Virus record (IMG/VR): IMGVR_UViG_3300042291_001187
Span: 1-25,704 of that record
Reading direction: 5' to 3' (one strand)
Source of the DNA: a virus
DNA: 25,704 bases
The position numbers and the translations under genes are program-made. The notes below the pieces were generated by a model, which was given only the letters and a program-made list of their open reading frames with translations, searched no databases and was not told the DNA's origin. This document shows, piece after piece, positions 15,212 through 23,103 of the stretch. The stretch's first letter is position 1. Each line of letters begins with the position of its first letter.

Positions 15212-16450
15212 ATGGCAAACTCAGACAAGAATATTTTAATTAGACCAAGAACTGGATCAACGACAGATGATCCCAGTATTGTATTCACGGGCGCAAACAC
15301 TGCCGGTTTATTTCCAATTACTGTAAGGGCTTTACCCACTTCTAACGGCACATTGTCGTTTGAAGGTTCTGCGGGACAATTGTTCTCTGTCACAAATGAT
15401 ATGACAGGCACAATATTCTCGGTCAATGACGTATCTGGTATACCTTCTATTGAAGTGTTGGACACAGGTGCAGTCAAACTCGCTCAATATTCTGGTAATG
15501 TTTTAGTGGGTGGAACAGCAACTGATGGTGTTTCTAAACTGCAAGTTACAGGTTCTGCAAACGTTTCTTCTCTGCGAGTGCAAGGATTCGGCCAAGTCAT
15601 TAGTAGCGCAGGAACATGGACTGGACCAAATTCAGGTCTTGTTGGCGCCCAGGGTGTCCAAGGTGCTGTTGGTGCTCAGGGTGTCCAAGGTGCTGTTGGT
15701 GCTCAGGGTGTCCAAGGTGCTGTTGGTGCTCAGGGTGCTATCGGCGCACAAGGATCAGTAGGCGCACAAGGTGCTGTTGGCGCCCAGGGTGTCCAAGGTG
15801 CTGTTGGTGCTCAGGGTGTCCAAGGTGCTGTTGGTGCTCAGGGTGTCCAAGGTGCTGTTGGTGCCCAGGGTGCTATCGGCGCACAAGGATCAGTAGGCGC
15901 ACAAGGTGCTGTTGGTGCTCAAGGAGCACAAGGACGTCAAGGTGTCCAAGGTGCTGTTGGAGCACAAGGTGTCCAAGGTGCTGCTGGTGCTGTTGGAGCA
16001 CAAGGTGTCCAAGGTGCTGCTGGTGGTTTTTCTACTGGTTCCAATGCACAAGTAAACTCGCTTGGTGTCGGAACAACAGCATCAGGTACAGCAGGAGAAA
16101 TACGATCAACAAATAACATCACAGCATATTTTTCAGATATGCGTCTGAAAAAACATCTTGGCAAAATTGAAAACGCAATTGATAAACTAATGCAACTTGA
16201 AGGATTTTATTATGAAGTCAACGAGAGAGGACAAAAATTAGGATACAAAGTGCATCGTGAGGTCGGCGTTTCAGCACAAGACGTACAATCCGTTTTACCT
16301 GAAATAGTAAAAGAGGCACCAATAAGTCCGGAATATCTTACTCTAGATTATGGCAGATTGTCGCCGTTAATTATTCAAGCGATCAAAGAACAACAAGCAG
16401 AAATAACAGAAATAAAAAAAGCTATTGAAAAACTGCAACTAAATAAATGA
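15212..16450 (+). CDS. Collagen-like tail fibre with C-terminal S74 chaperone, 412 aa
   Basis: ATG 15212 is the first in-frame start after the late-promoter-like box. Residues 1-140 form an N-terminal part typical of marine phage fibres ([68 protein letters not shown]). Residues 145-270 are 42 uninterrupted Gly-X-Y triplets, mainly GAQ, GVQ and GAV, without proline. The last ~105 residues are a Peptidase_S74 intramolecular chaperone: [17 protein letters not shown] (Ser codon at 16133), [34 protein letters not shown] and a helical tail. By analogy with endosialidases, the chaperone would drive trimerisation and then be cut off at the Ser. The gene is a shorter partner of the giant S74 fibre at the left edge. 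Confidence 0.88.
   Translation: MANSDKNILIRPRTGSTTDDPSIVFTGANTAGLFPITVRALPTSNGTLSFEGSAGQLFSVTNDMTGTIFSVNDVSGIPSIEVLDTGAVKLAQYSGNVLVGGTATDGVSKLQVTGSANVSSLRVQGFGQVISSAGTWTGPNSGLVGAQGVQGAVGAQGVQGAVGAQGVQGAVGAQGAIGAQGSVGAQGAVGAQGVQGAVGAQGVQGAVGAQGVQGAVGAQGAIGAQGSVGAQGAVGAQGAQGRQGVQGAVGAQGVQGAAGAVGAQGVQGAAGGFSTGSNAQVNSLGVGTTASGTAGEIRSTNNITAYFSDMRLKKHLGKIENAIDKLMQLEGFYYEVNERGQKLGYKVHREVGVSAQDVQSVLPEIVKEAPISPEYLTLDYGRLSPLIIQAIKEQQAEITEIKKAIEKLQLNK
15644..16021 (+). repeat. Proline-free collagen-like repeat, 42 triplets
   Basis: The region is 378 nt of unbroken Gly-X-Y. The base unit is GGTGTCCAAGGTGCTGTTGG-like, 27 nt. A higher-order period of 135 nt is visible: the segment beginning GCTATCGGCGCACAAGGATC occurs at 15737 and again at 15872. 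Confidence 0.92.
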
Positions 16451-16502
16451 ACGTCGATCCATATACATGGAAATTGCAAACTGATTATATCATGGAACAC
16501 AA

Positions 16503-17210
16503 ATGGAATTTTATAATGATCCTTACCCACATTATGTGATAGATAATTTTGTGGATGATGAAATTGCTCATAAATTGTCAAATGAATTTATGAGCTTTGA
16601 CTCAAATCATTGGTTTAGTTACAGCAATGAAATTGAGATAAAGAAAACAAGTAACAACTGGTACAATTTTCCTGAAGAAACATACAAGTTTTTTCAGTAT
16701 CTGAATTCACCTGCATTTGTACAAAGCCTATCCGACATGACTGGTGTACAACTTATACCAGATCATGGACTACATGGCGCAGGCTGGCATATTCAACCAA
16801 CTGGCGGCAAACTGAATGTTCACCTAGACTACTCCATTCATCCCAAGCTAGGTCTTGAACGCAGATTCAACTTCATATTCTATCTCACGCCGAACTGGGA
16901 CACATCATGGGGCGGTAATCTTGAGATGTGGTCACACAACACAGAAACGAATCAACCAAAAAAGTTGGTAAAAACTGTAGAAAACAAATTCAATCGTGTA
17001 GTAATTTTTGATACGTCATATAATTCATGGCATGGTTTTTCGCAGCCGATAAATTGCCCAGAAGATGTTTACAGAAAAAGTATTGCAATGTATTATCTGT
17101 GTGAGCCATCAGAGAACGCAGCTAAACGAGGTCGTGCATTATTTGTACCAACCGAAGAACAGAAAAATAATCCTGAAATTATGAAATTTATTGAGCAGAG
17201 AGTGAAATGA
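16503..17210 (+). CDS. 2OG-Fe(II) oxygenase, prolyl-4-hydroxylase-like, 235 aa
   Basis: ATG 16503 follows GGA at 6-nt spacing. The protein looks like a member of the prolyl-4-hydroxylase-like 2-oxoglutarate/Fe(II) dioxygenase superfamily. The iron triad is visible as H107-x-D109 (KLNVHLDYSIHP) and H177 (NSWHGFSQPI), and the 2OG-binding residue is probably R191 in RKSIAMYYL. The core strands RRFNFIFYLTPNWDTSWGGN and NRVVIFDTS fit the double-stranded beta helix. Its beginning, YPHYVIDNFVDDEIAHKLSN, is typical of these enzymes. The chemistry would be hydroxylation of a protein side chain or a small molecule. Gene order (directly after a collagen-like fibre and with an ATGA overlap to a glycosyltransferase-oxygenase fusion) suggests a virion substrate, but this is inference. 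Confidence 0.8.
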   Translation: MEFYNDPYPHYVIDNFVDDEIAHKLSNEFMSFDSNHWFSYSNEIEIKKTSNNWYNFPEETYKFFQYLNSPAFVQSLSDMTGVQLIPDHGLHGAGWHIQPTGGKLNVHLDYSIHPKLGLERRFNFIFYLTPNWDTSWGGNLEMWSHNTETNQPKKLVKTVENKFNRVVIFDTSYNSWHGFSQPINCPEDVYRKSIAMYYLCEPSENAAKRGRALFVPTEEQKNNPEIMKFIEQRVK

Positions 17211-18931
17211 GAAATTGTAAAATCGTAATGACGACTATGTTTAAGAATGAGGCTTCTGTTGTTAGAAGAATGCTTGAATCTTGTTACGAACATATAGATT
17301 TCTGGGTTATACAAGATAATGGATCAACAGATGGCACAGATAAAATAGTCAAGGAATTTTTTGAAGAAAAGAAAATTCCGGGATATTACTATCAAGTTGA
17401 AGAGGGCTGGGTAGGATTTGGATGGAACAGAGATCATTTGACGCGAACTTGTCAAAGCATCAATCATGGATGTGATTGGATTTTGAAAATGGACTGTGAT
17501 GAAATTCTAAAAGTGGACAATGATTTTGATTGGTCTTTACTAGACGATAAGACGCAACATTCATTTCACATACCTGCAGTACAAGACAATTGTGTATACT
17601 ATAGGGCATGGATGTGGAACGCAAATATGCCATGGCGTTTCAATCACGATCCGTGTCATGAAACAATTTATTGTGAGATTGATGGCATCGGAGAAAATTT
17701 CAACAGATTCAATTTACCAATATCGTTCAGGCAAGTTGGATCTACAGAAGGACAAAGCTGGTCAGTACCAACAAAATTTATTAGTGACGCACTTATTCTT
17801 GAAGAAAAGATGATCCGAGAAAACACAGTGTTGTCTGACATGTATCATTTCTGGTATATCGGTAAAAGTTACAATGATTCATATCACAGTAATGCTTTTC
17901 CACTAGGCGAATCTCAAAAGCGAGAATATGCTAGAAGAACAATCTACTACTTTCAGGAATATCTAAACCATACTCATGATTTTGCAACTACGAAAAAAGC
18001 ATTGTGTGTAGATGAAACAGCATATTTAACACTGTTACTGATGGGTGATGCGAACTGGTTTTTATCACACCGAGATGCTGCAATAGAGTGCTATCAATTA
18101 GCTGAACAATTTGCTCCGGAAAGAAATGATCATCTATATCTCTTAGCTGAGAAATATAAGTATACCGATAAATTTGAAGAAATGTTGAAGTATACCACCA
18201 TCATGATGCAGCCTGAGAGAACCAATCCTTTTCCGAAGTACATAAACTATATCGATAAAAGTTTGTATCATGATGGCGGCAATAGAGTTCAGAATCTACA
18301 CAATGAAGCATTAAATCTTGTTATGCAACAAAACAATACAAAAATAGCGCCCATGTTAGTTAATCCATTTAACATAAATCAAAACTTCAACAAAAGAATG
18401 TTTATAGTTGATAACTTTTATGAAGATCCGGATTCCATTAGACAACATGCGCTATCAATGGAATTCAAAGAAGACTTGAGATATTACAAAGGTTCTAGAA
18501 CTACGACACACTTCCATCCAATAGGAATAAAAGAGGCATTTGAATCCATCATGGGTCAGAAACTTATCAAATTTGATGGAGGTATAAATGGTTGTTTTCA
18601 AATAACAACAGCAAAAGATCCTCAAGTTTATCACTATGATCACCAAACTTGGGCTGCGATGATTTATTTGACGCCAGACGCTCCGATAGAGAGTGGCACA
18701 AGATTGCATCGTTCAAAAATTAACGGAGTAAGACATTCAGGTGATGCTTATGTCGATAGTGCATTTACGGGTGGCTTTTTAGACTCAACAAAATTTGATG
18801 TGGTTGATTCTGCGGGTAATATATACAATAGACTTGTTATTATGGACGCAAGATGCATACACTCCGCTGGCCAATATTTTGGACAAAACTTCAACGACGG
18901 CCGACTGATCCATTTATTCTTCTTTGATTAA
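17207..18931 (+). CDS. GT2 glycosyltransferase - TPR-like - 2OG oxygenase (DUF6445-like) fusion, 574 aa
   Basis: ATG 17207 overlaps the previous stop (ATGA). Residues 1-~240 are a family 2-type glycosyltransferase: KIVMTTMFKNEASVVRRML, the nucleotide-binding strand FWVIQDNGSTDGT and a DxD-type metal site MDCDE (D96, D98). Residues about 265-350 are helical and TPR-like (FLSHRDAAIECYQLAEQFAP). Residues about 397-574 match a T4-like phage domain of the DUF6445 type: FIVDNFYEDPDSIRQHALSM, RYYKGSRT, YHYDHQTWAAMIYLTPDAP, NIYNRLVIMDARCIHSAGQY and GRLIHLFFFD. I read H476-x-D478, H552 and R566 as the iron and 2OG residues. Combining a glycosyltransferase with a hydroxylase-like domain recalls collagen lysyl hydroxylase/glucosyltransferase proteins. 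The substrate is unknown. Confidence 0.78.
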   Translation: MRNCKIVMTTMFKNEASVVRRMLESCYEHIDFWVIQDNGSTDGTDKIVKEFFEEKKIPGYYYQVEEGWVGFGWNRDHLTRTCQSINHGCDWILKMDCDEILKVDNDFDWSLLDDKTQHSFHIPAVQDNCVYYRAWMWNANMPWRFNHDPCHETIYCEIDGIGENFNRFNLPISFRQVGSTEGQSWSVPTKFISDALILEEKMIRENTVLSDMYHFWYIGKSYNDSYHSNAFPLGESQKREYARRTIYYFQEYLNHTHDFATTKKALCVDETAYLTLLLMGDANWFLSHRDAAIECYQLAEQFAPERNDHLYLLAEKYKYTDKFEEMLKYTTIMMQPERTNPFPKYINYIDKSLYHDGGNRVQNLHNEALNLVMQQNNTKIAPMLVNPFNINQNFNKRMFIVDNFYEDPDSIRQHALSMEFKEDLRYYKGSRTTTHFHPIGIKEAFESIMGQKLIKFDGGINGCFQITTAKDPQVYHYDHQTWAAMIYLTPDAPIESGTRLHRSKINGVRHSGDAYVDSAFTGGFLDSTKFDVVDSAGNIYNRLVIMDARCIHSAGQYFGQNFNDGRLIHLFFFD

Positions 18932-18934
18932 ACC

Positions 18935-20206
18935 ATGAAAAACTTGAAATTTAGCATTATTACTCCAACACATGATCCAGATAACATTCCTTTTCTGTTA
19001 GAGGCATTTGAGAGTTTGTGTGCGCAAACTTATGTAAATTGGGAATGGATACTGTTTATAAACAATAAATTTTTACCACAACTTGTGCCGAATGTGATCG
19101 AAGATCATCCAAAGGTTAAAATATATCATGCATATATCGATACACCAAATTTAGGTGCAATCAAGAAAGCTGCATTCTCATTGGGAACAGGAGATGTTTT
19201 GGTTGAATTGGATCATGATGATATGTTGGTGTCAACTTGTTTGGAAAAACTAAATGCGGCATATCAAGATGATGAAATTGGATTTGTTTACAGTGATTGT
19301 GCGATGTTACATATGGAAAACAATTTTATTCCATATGATAATACACACGGTTGGACACATAAATCGTTTAATTGGAAAGGTAAAGAACTAACTGTCATGG
19401 ATTCTTTTACTCCATCCAGTCAATCATTATCATATATTTGGTATGCTCCTGATCATGTTAGATCATGGAGAAAAACACACTATCATGAAATAGGCGGACA
19501 TAATCCAGACATGTTCATCTGTGATGATCATGAACTATGCATCAGGTCTTATCTGACTACAAAAATGCATTTTATACCTGAGCCGCTGTACGTCTACAGA
19601 ATAACAGGAAACAATACATCCATAAACAAAAGAAATTCTGAAATACAACAAAAAACTAAAGAACTACATGCACAGTATGCACAAAAACTAGCTGAGAAAG
19701 ATGCTAAAGATAAAAATTTGCTGTGCGTTGATATTGGTGGTGGACTAAATCCTTATGCAAATTACATGTCAATTGATTTACGTGAGGATGCAGATATTGT
19801 TCATGATCTAAACGACGGAATACCACTTCCAGATAACACAGTTGGTGTGTTGAATGCTAGTCACATACTAGAACACTTACATGATAAGACCAAGATCATG
19901 GCTGAGATACATCGTGTTTTGGCACCAGGAGGTTGGGCATTCATTCAAGTTCCTAGCACCGACGGAAGAGGTGCATTTCAGGATCCAACCCATGTTAGCT
20001 ACTGGAATGAAAACTGTTTTCTATATTACACAGACGCATATCTCGCAAATTTCATAGATAATAAGAAGATCCGTTTCCAAGAATATCGCAGACAGACATA
20101 TTTTCCCAACGAATGGTTGAAAAATTTGAATGTTTGTGTGACGGATGCATGGTTAGTTGCGGTCAAAGATGGTATGCCAAGATTACCTGGTCCACTAAAG
20201 ATATAA
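18935..20206 (+). CDS. GT2 glycosyltransferase - SAM methyltransferase fusion, 423 aa
   Basis: ATG 18935 lies 3 nt after the previous stop and shows no clear Shine-Dalgarno. Residues 1-~225 form a GT-A family 2 glycosyltransferase: FSIITPTHDPDNIPFLLEAF, AQTYVNWEWIL, LGTGDVLVELDHDDML (metal site D93-D96) and FICDDHELCIR as the probable catalytic acid region. A Lys/Glu/Gln-rich helical linker (232-262) leads to a class I methyltransferase of the Methyltransf_11 type: motif I VDIGGGLNPYANYMSIDLR (265-283), LNDGIPLPDNTVGVLNASHI, LEHLHDKTKIMAEIHRVLAP and GGWAFIQVPS. Together they could add a sugar and O-methylate it or an adjacent position. It is the last gene before the neck block and contains the gp13 promoter-like octamer at its stop codon. 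Confidence 0.82.
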   Translation: MKNLKFSIITPTHDPDNIPFLLEAFESLCAQTYVNWEWILFINNKFLPQLVPNVIEDHPKVKIYHAYIDTPNLGAIKKAAFSLGTGDVLVELDHDDMLVSTCLEKLNAAYQDDEIGFVYSDCAMLHMENNFIPYDNTHGWTHKSFNWKGKELTVMDSFTPSSQSLSYIWYAPDHVRSWRKTHYHEIGGHNPDMFICDDHELCIRSYLTTKMHFIPEPLYVYRITGNNTSINKRNSEIQQKTKELHAQYAQKLAEKDAKDKNLLCVDIGGGLNPYANYMSIDLREDADIVHDLNDGIPLPDNTVGVLNASHILEHLHDKTKIMAEIHRVLAPGGWAFIQVPSTDGRGAFQDPTHVSYWNENCFLYYTDAYLANFIDNKKIRFQEYRRQTYFPNEWLKNLNVCVTDAWLVAVKDGMPRLPGPLKI

Positions 20207-20209
20207 ATA
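20202..20209 (+). promoter_or_regulatory. T4-type late promoter octamer TATAAATA before gp13
   Basis: This is an exact TATAAATA, overlapping the stop codon of the glycosyltransferase-methyltransferase gene and ending 25 nt before the gp13 ATG. T4 late transcription by gp55-directed polymerase uses this octamer. The location at the head of the neck/packaging block fits a real promoter. Confidence 0.65.
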
Positions 20210-20234
20210 AGCCATAAACACATGGGCATTTTAT

Positions 20235-21188
20235 ATGGCAACACCTAGAACAAGAACTGAATTCAAAGAATACTGCTTACGCAGACTTGGTCATCCAGTC
20301 ATCCAAATCAACATAGATGACGATCAATTGGATGATCGAGTTGACGATGCACTAGCATTTTACCACGACTATCATTATGATGGCATGGAACAGATGTATT
20401 TGAAACATCAGATCACACAAGAAGACATGGACAGAAGATACATTTTTTGCCCAGATGCAGTCAACTTTGTGACGGGTATTTTGCCATTTGACCAGTCAAA
20501 CTCCTCAGTCAACATGTTTGACTTGAGATATCAATTAAGATTGCATGACCTGTATGACTTTACATCCGTATCGTATGTGTCATATGAAATTACCATGCAA
20601 CACATTCGTACACTGAATCTATTGTTCTCTGGAACACCACAGGTCAGATTTAACCGCAAGATGAATAGACTGCACCTTGATATTGATTGGACAAGAGATG
20701 TTAATGTTGGTAGCTGGGTTATTGTTGAGTGCTATCGTAGGATAGAACCAGACTCTAGAATTTCAACAGGCACTGTGTCTGTTACAGCAGCATCAAACAC
20801 AGTCATAGGAACAGGCACATCATTCAACAGTGAACTATCTGTTGATGATGAAATCATTATCAATGGTGAGGCTAAGAAAATTGTTTCTATTGCAGGAGCA
20901 GCGTCACTAAACGTTCAGTCTCAATTTGCAGCAACAGCAACTGGCGCCACACTGACACGACCAGGTTTCTCCGATGTGTGGAACGATAGATTTTTGAAGC
21001 AATATGCAACGGCAAAGATCAAATATCAGTGGGGAAGTAACCTAAGCAAGTTTGCAGGAATTCAGATGCCAGGTGGTGTTACACTTGATGGTGTCAGAAT
21101 AATGCAAGAAGCTGCGGAAGAGATGAAGGAATTAGAAGAAGGTTTGATAAACACAAATGTGCTTCCAGCAGAGATAATGATGGGCTAA
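20235..21188 (+). CDS. gp13: Neck protein gp13 (head completion), 317 aa
   Basis: ATG 20235 is the first start after the late promoter. The protein matches T4 gp13, which binds the portal side of the neck after DNA packaging and prepares the head for tail joining. Recognisable parts are EYCLRRLGHPVIQINIDDDQ, DDALAFYHDYHYDG near the N-terminus, WVIVECYRRIEPD (161-173) and the C-terminal YATAKIKYQWGSNLSKFAGI, then QMPGGVTLDG. Between them, residues about 177-243 form an extra beta-rich module (STGTVSVTAASNTVIGTGTS...LSVDDEIIINGEAKKI) not present at that point in T4 gp13 as I know it. It starts the block gp13-14-15-16-17-18 in T4 order. Confidence 0.92.
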   Translation: MATPRTRTEFKEYCLRRLGHPVIQINIDDDQLDDRVDDALAFYHDYHYDGMEQMYLKHQITQEDMDRRYIFCPDAVNFVTGILPFDQSNSSVNMFDLRYQLRLHDLYDFTSVSYVSYEITMQHIRTLNLLFSGTPQVRFNRKMNRLHLDIDWTRDVNVGSWVIVECYRRIEPDSRISTGTVSVTAASNTVIGTGTSFNSELSVDDEIIINGEAKKIVSIAGAASLNVQSQFAATATGATLTRPGFSDVWNDRFLKQYATAKIKYQWGSNLSKFAGIQMPGGVTLDGVRIMQEAAEEMKELEEGLINTNVLPAEIMMG

Positions 21189-21193
21189 AATAA

Positions 21194-22099
21194 ATGTCCA
21201 CAAACTTTTATTTCAATAATTTTCCTCAACACCAAGTAACAAGTGAGCAATTACTTGTAGAAGATTTGGTGATTGAGGCCATGCAAATAAATGGCATGGA
21301 CGTATACTATCTTCCACGCACAAGTCGCGATGAAGTTGATATGCTCTATGGTGAGGATCCACTCAAAGAATATCGCACGGCACATGCAATTGAAATGTAT
21401 ATGGAAAACGTCACTGGCATGGACGGTGAAGGTGACTTCATTTCAAAGTTTGGTCTAGAGATACGTGATGAAGTAACATTGTTGGTGGCAAGACGCAGAT
21501 TTGCAATGTCTGTGCAATTACCTAGGGCGAGAGAAGGAGACTTGGTATACATTCCCCTAGTACAGAATTTCTTTGAAATTACATTTGTTGAGCATGAAAA
21601 CGATCAAGCAATGTTTTACACATTAGGTAGAGGACGTGGTGGAAACGTGTATGTGTACGCATTGAAAATGAAGCAATTTGTGTTTAGTGAAGAAATCATA
21701 TCAACGGGAGTACAAGAAATTGATGATCAAGCATTCACCGAATACAAGAGGACAGAGATTGCACTGGCTAATAATGTTGTTTATCCAGCAGGTACAGGCT
21801 CATTTATTCCTGGCGAAATTATCTATCAGGGCAATTCAGTTGCAACAGCAAATGCTGAAGCCATTGTATACTCATATACACCCCATTCAAAAGTTACAGT
21901 TATTCGCGTTCAGGGAACATTTGGCACAGGCACAATAAAAGGCAATACAAGTTCAGCTAATAGAAGCGCAATTGCAACGAACACAGACACTCAAGTCGGA
22001 AATGATATTTTCGAGGACATAAACGATAACTTGAGGATACAGTCTGAAGCAGACGGTATTATCGATTTCACAGAGAATAATCCATTTGGTGAATTTTGA
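21194..22099 (+). CDS. gp14: Neck protein gp14, 301 aa
   Basis: ATG 21194 lies 5 nt after gp13. The product is collinear with T4 gp14 (256 aa), the neck protein that with gp13 joins head to tail. Conserved features are FYFNNFPQHQVTSEQLLVED, NGMDVYYLPRTSRDEVD, LYGEDPLKEY, YMENVTGMDGEGDFISKFGL and RDEVTLLVARRRF. The C-terminal ~45 residues above T4 length come mainly from a beta-rich module at about 202-262 (GSFIPGEIIYQGNSVATANA, then GTFGTGTIKGNTSSANRS). The stop overlaps gp15 in TGATG. Confidence 0.93.
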   Translation: MSTNFYFNNFPQHQVTSEQLLVEDLVIEAMQINGMDVYYLPRTSRDEVDMLYGEDPLKEYRTAHAIEMYMENVTGMDGEGDFISKFGLEIRDEVTLLVARRRFAMSVQLPRAREGDLVYIPLVQNFFEITFVEHENDQAMFYTLGRGRGGNVYVYALKMKQFVFSEEIISTGVQEIDDQAFTEYKRTEIALANNVVYPAGTGSFIPGEIIYQGNSVATANAEAIVYSYTPHSKVTVIRVQGTFGTGTIKGNTSSANRSAIATNTDTQVGNDIFEDINDNLRIQSEADGIIDFTENNPFGEF

Positions 22100-23103
22100 T
22101 GCTAAAGAATAATCATTTTTATAATAGAACAATAAGAAAGATGGTTGTGGCTTTTGGCACACTTTTCAACGATCTTGTTTTAGTTAGATACAATAAGTCG
22201 GGAACTGAGGAGTATGAGCGAACAAGAGTTCCGCTGTCATTCGGAGCGAAAGAAAAATATCTAACTCGATTGACAAGTGATCCTAATCTAACAAAGTCGA
22301 TCAGTGCATATGTACCAAGAATATCATTTGATTTGGTTGGTCTAACTTATGATTCAACCAGAAAAGTCAACACACTGAATAGAAACTTTGCTGTTGATGA
22401 TACAACAGGTAGAGTTTCTGCACAGTATGCACCTGTTCCATATAACTTTGAGTTTGACTTAAACATTTATGTACGCAATCATGAAGATGGTACACAAATT
22501 CTTGAGCAAATTTTACCAGTATTTACACCAGACTTTACAGTTACTGTAGACCTGATACCCACACTGGGTAGAAAATATGACATTCCAATCATGTTGAATT
22601 CTGTTACACCACAGATAGACTATGAAGGAGACATGTCCACAACACGATTGATCATTTGGAATTTGACGTTCACAGTCAAGGGCTATATATTTCCCGCAAC
22701 TTCCACTGTTGGTGGTCTCATCAGACAGGCAAATACTAATATCTTCATTGACAGTAGGTTGTCTGGTGGCCCACAAAAAGTTTATGTGGATATGGCATCC
22801 GGTAATGGTGTATTCACTACAGGTGAAACGATTCGTACAGTCGGCTCAGAGAAAACAGGATCAGTTGTTTACTTTGCAAATAACAGTTTAGGAACATTAG
22901 TTGTATCTGACATGTCTAGTTTGTTGGAAGAGAATGATATCGTTGTTGGAGACTACTCAAACGCAACATATACAGTAGACACCGTAGATTTGAATCCAAT
23001 TAAAACCGTATCTATTGTGGTAACACCAGATCCAGCATCAGCTAATGCAGACGATGATTACGGATTTACTACCACGATCACTGAATTTCCTGACACATTA
23101 TGA
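22099..23103 (+). CDS. gp15: Tail sheath stabiliser/tail terminator gp15, 334 aa
   Basis: I choose ATG 22099, overlapping the gp14 stop (TGATG), rather than the in-frame TTG three bases earlier. The product follows T4 gp15 (272 aa), which caps the contractile tail and binds the last sheath ring. Shared features are HFYNRTIRKMVVAFGTLFND, VPLSFGAKEKYLTRL, AYVPRISFDLVGLTYD, QYAPVPYNFEFDLNIYVRN, ILEQILPVFTPDF and IIWNLTFTVKGYIFP. After that T4-like core (residue ~200), an additional ~130 residues include a module at about 236-296 (GVFTTGETIRTVGSEKTGSV) of the same style as the extra part of gp14. It ends in ATGA overlap with gp16. Confidence 0.93.
   Translation: MLKNNHFYNRTIRKMVVAFGTLFNDLVLVRYNKSGTEEYERTRVPLSFGAKEKYLTRLTSDPNLTKSISAYVPRISFDLVGLTYDSTRKVNTLNRNFAVDDTTGRVSAQYAPVPYNFEFDLNIYVRNHEDGTQILEQILPVFTPDFTVTVDLIPTLGRKYDIPIMLNSVTPQIDYEGDMSTTRLIIWNLTFTVKGYIFPATSTVGGLIRQANTNIFIDSRLSGGPQKVYVDMASGNGVFTTGETIRTVGSEKTGSVVYFANNSLGTLVVSDMSSLLEENDIVVGDYSNATYTVDTVDLNPIKTVSIVVTPDPASANADDDYGFTTTITEFPDTL

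Noticed and set aside
7417-16450. Diversity-generating retroelement target in the fibre genes
   Set aside because: No reverse transcriptase gene and no template/variable repeat pair with adenine-biased differences are visible in the window.
16447-16539. Possible 30-codon gene starting ATG 16447 (ATGA overlap with the S74 fibre stop)
   Set aside because: The start overlap is tempting, but the frame runs into the oxygenase gene and stops after 30 codons, with no motif and no Shine-Dalgarno. It could at most be a coupling leader.
22096-22098. TTG start for gp15
   Set aside because: The next codon is ATG in the classical TGATG overlap with the gp14 stop, which is the more likely start.
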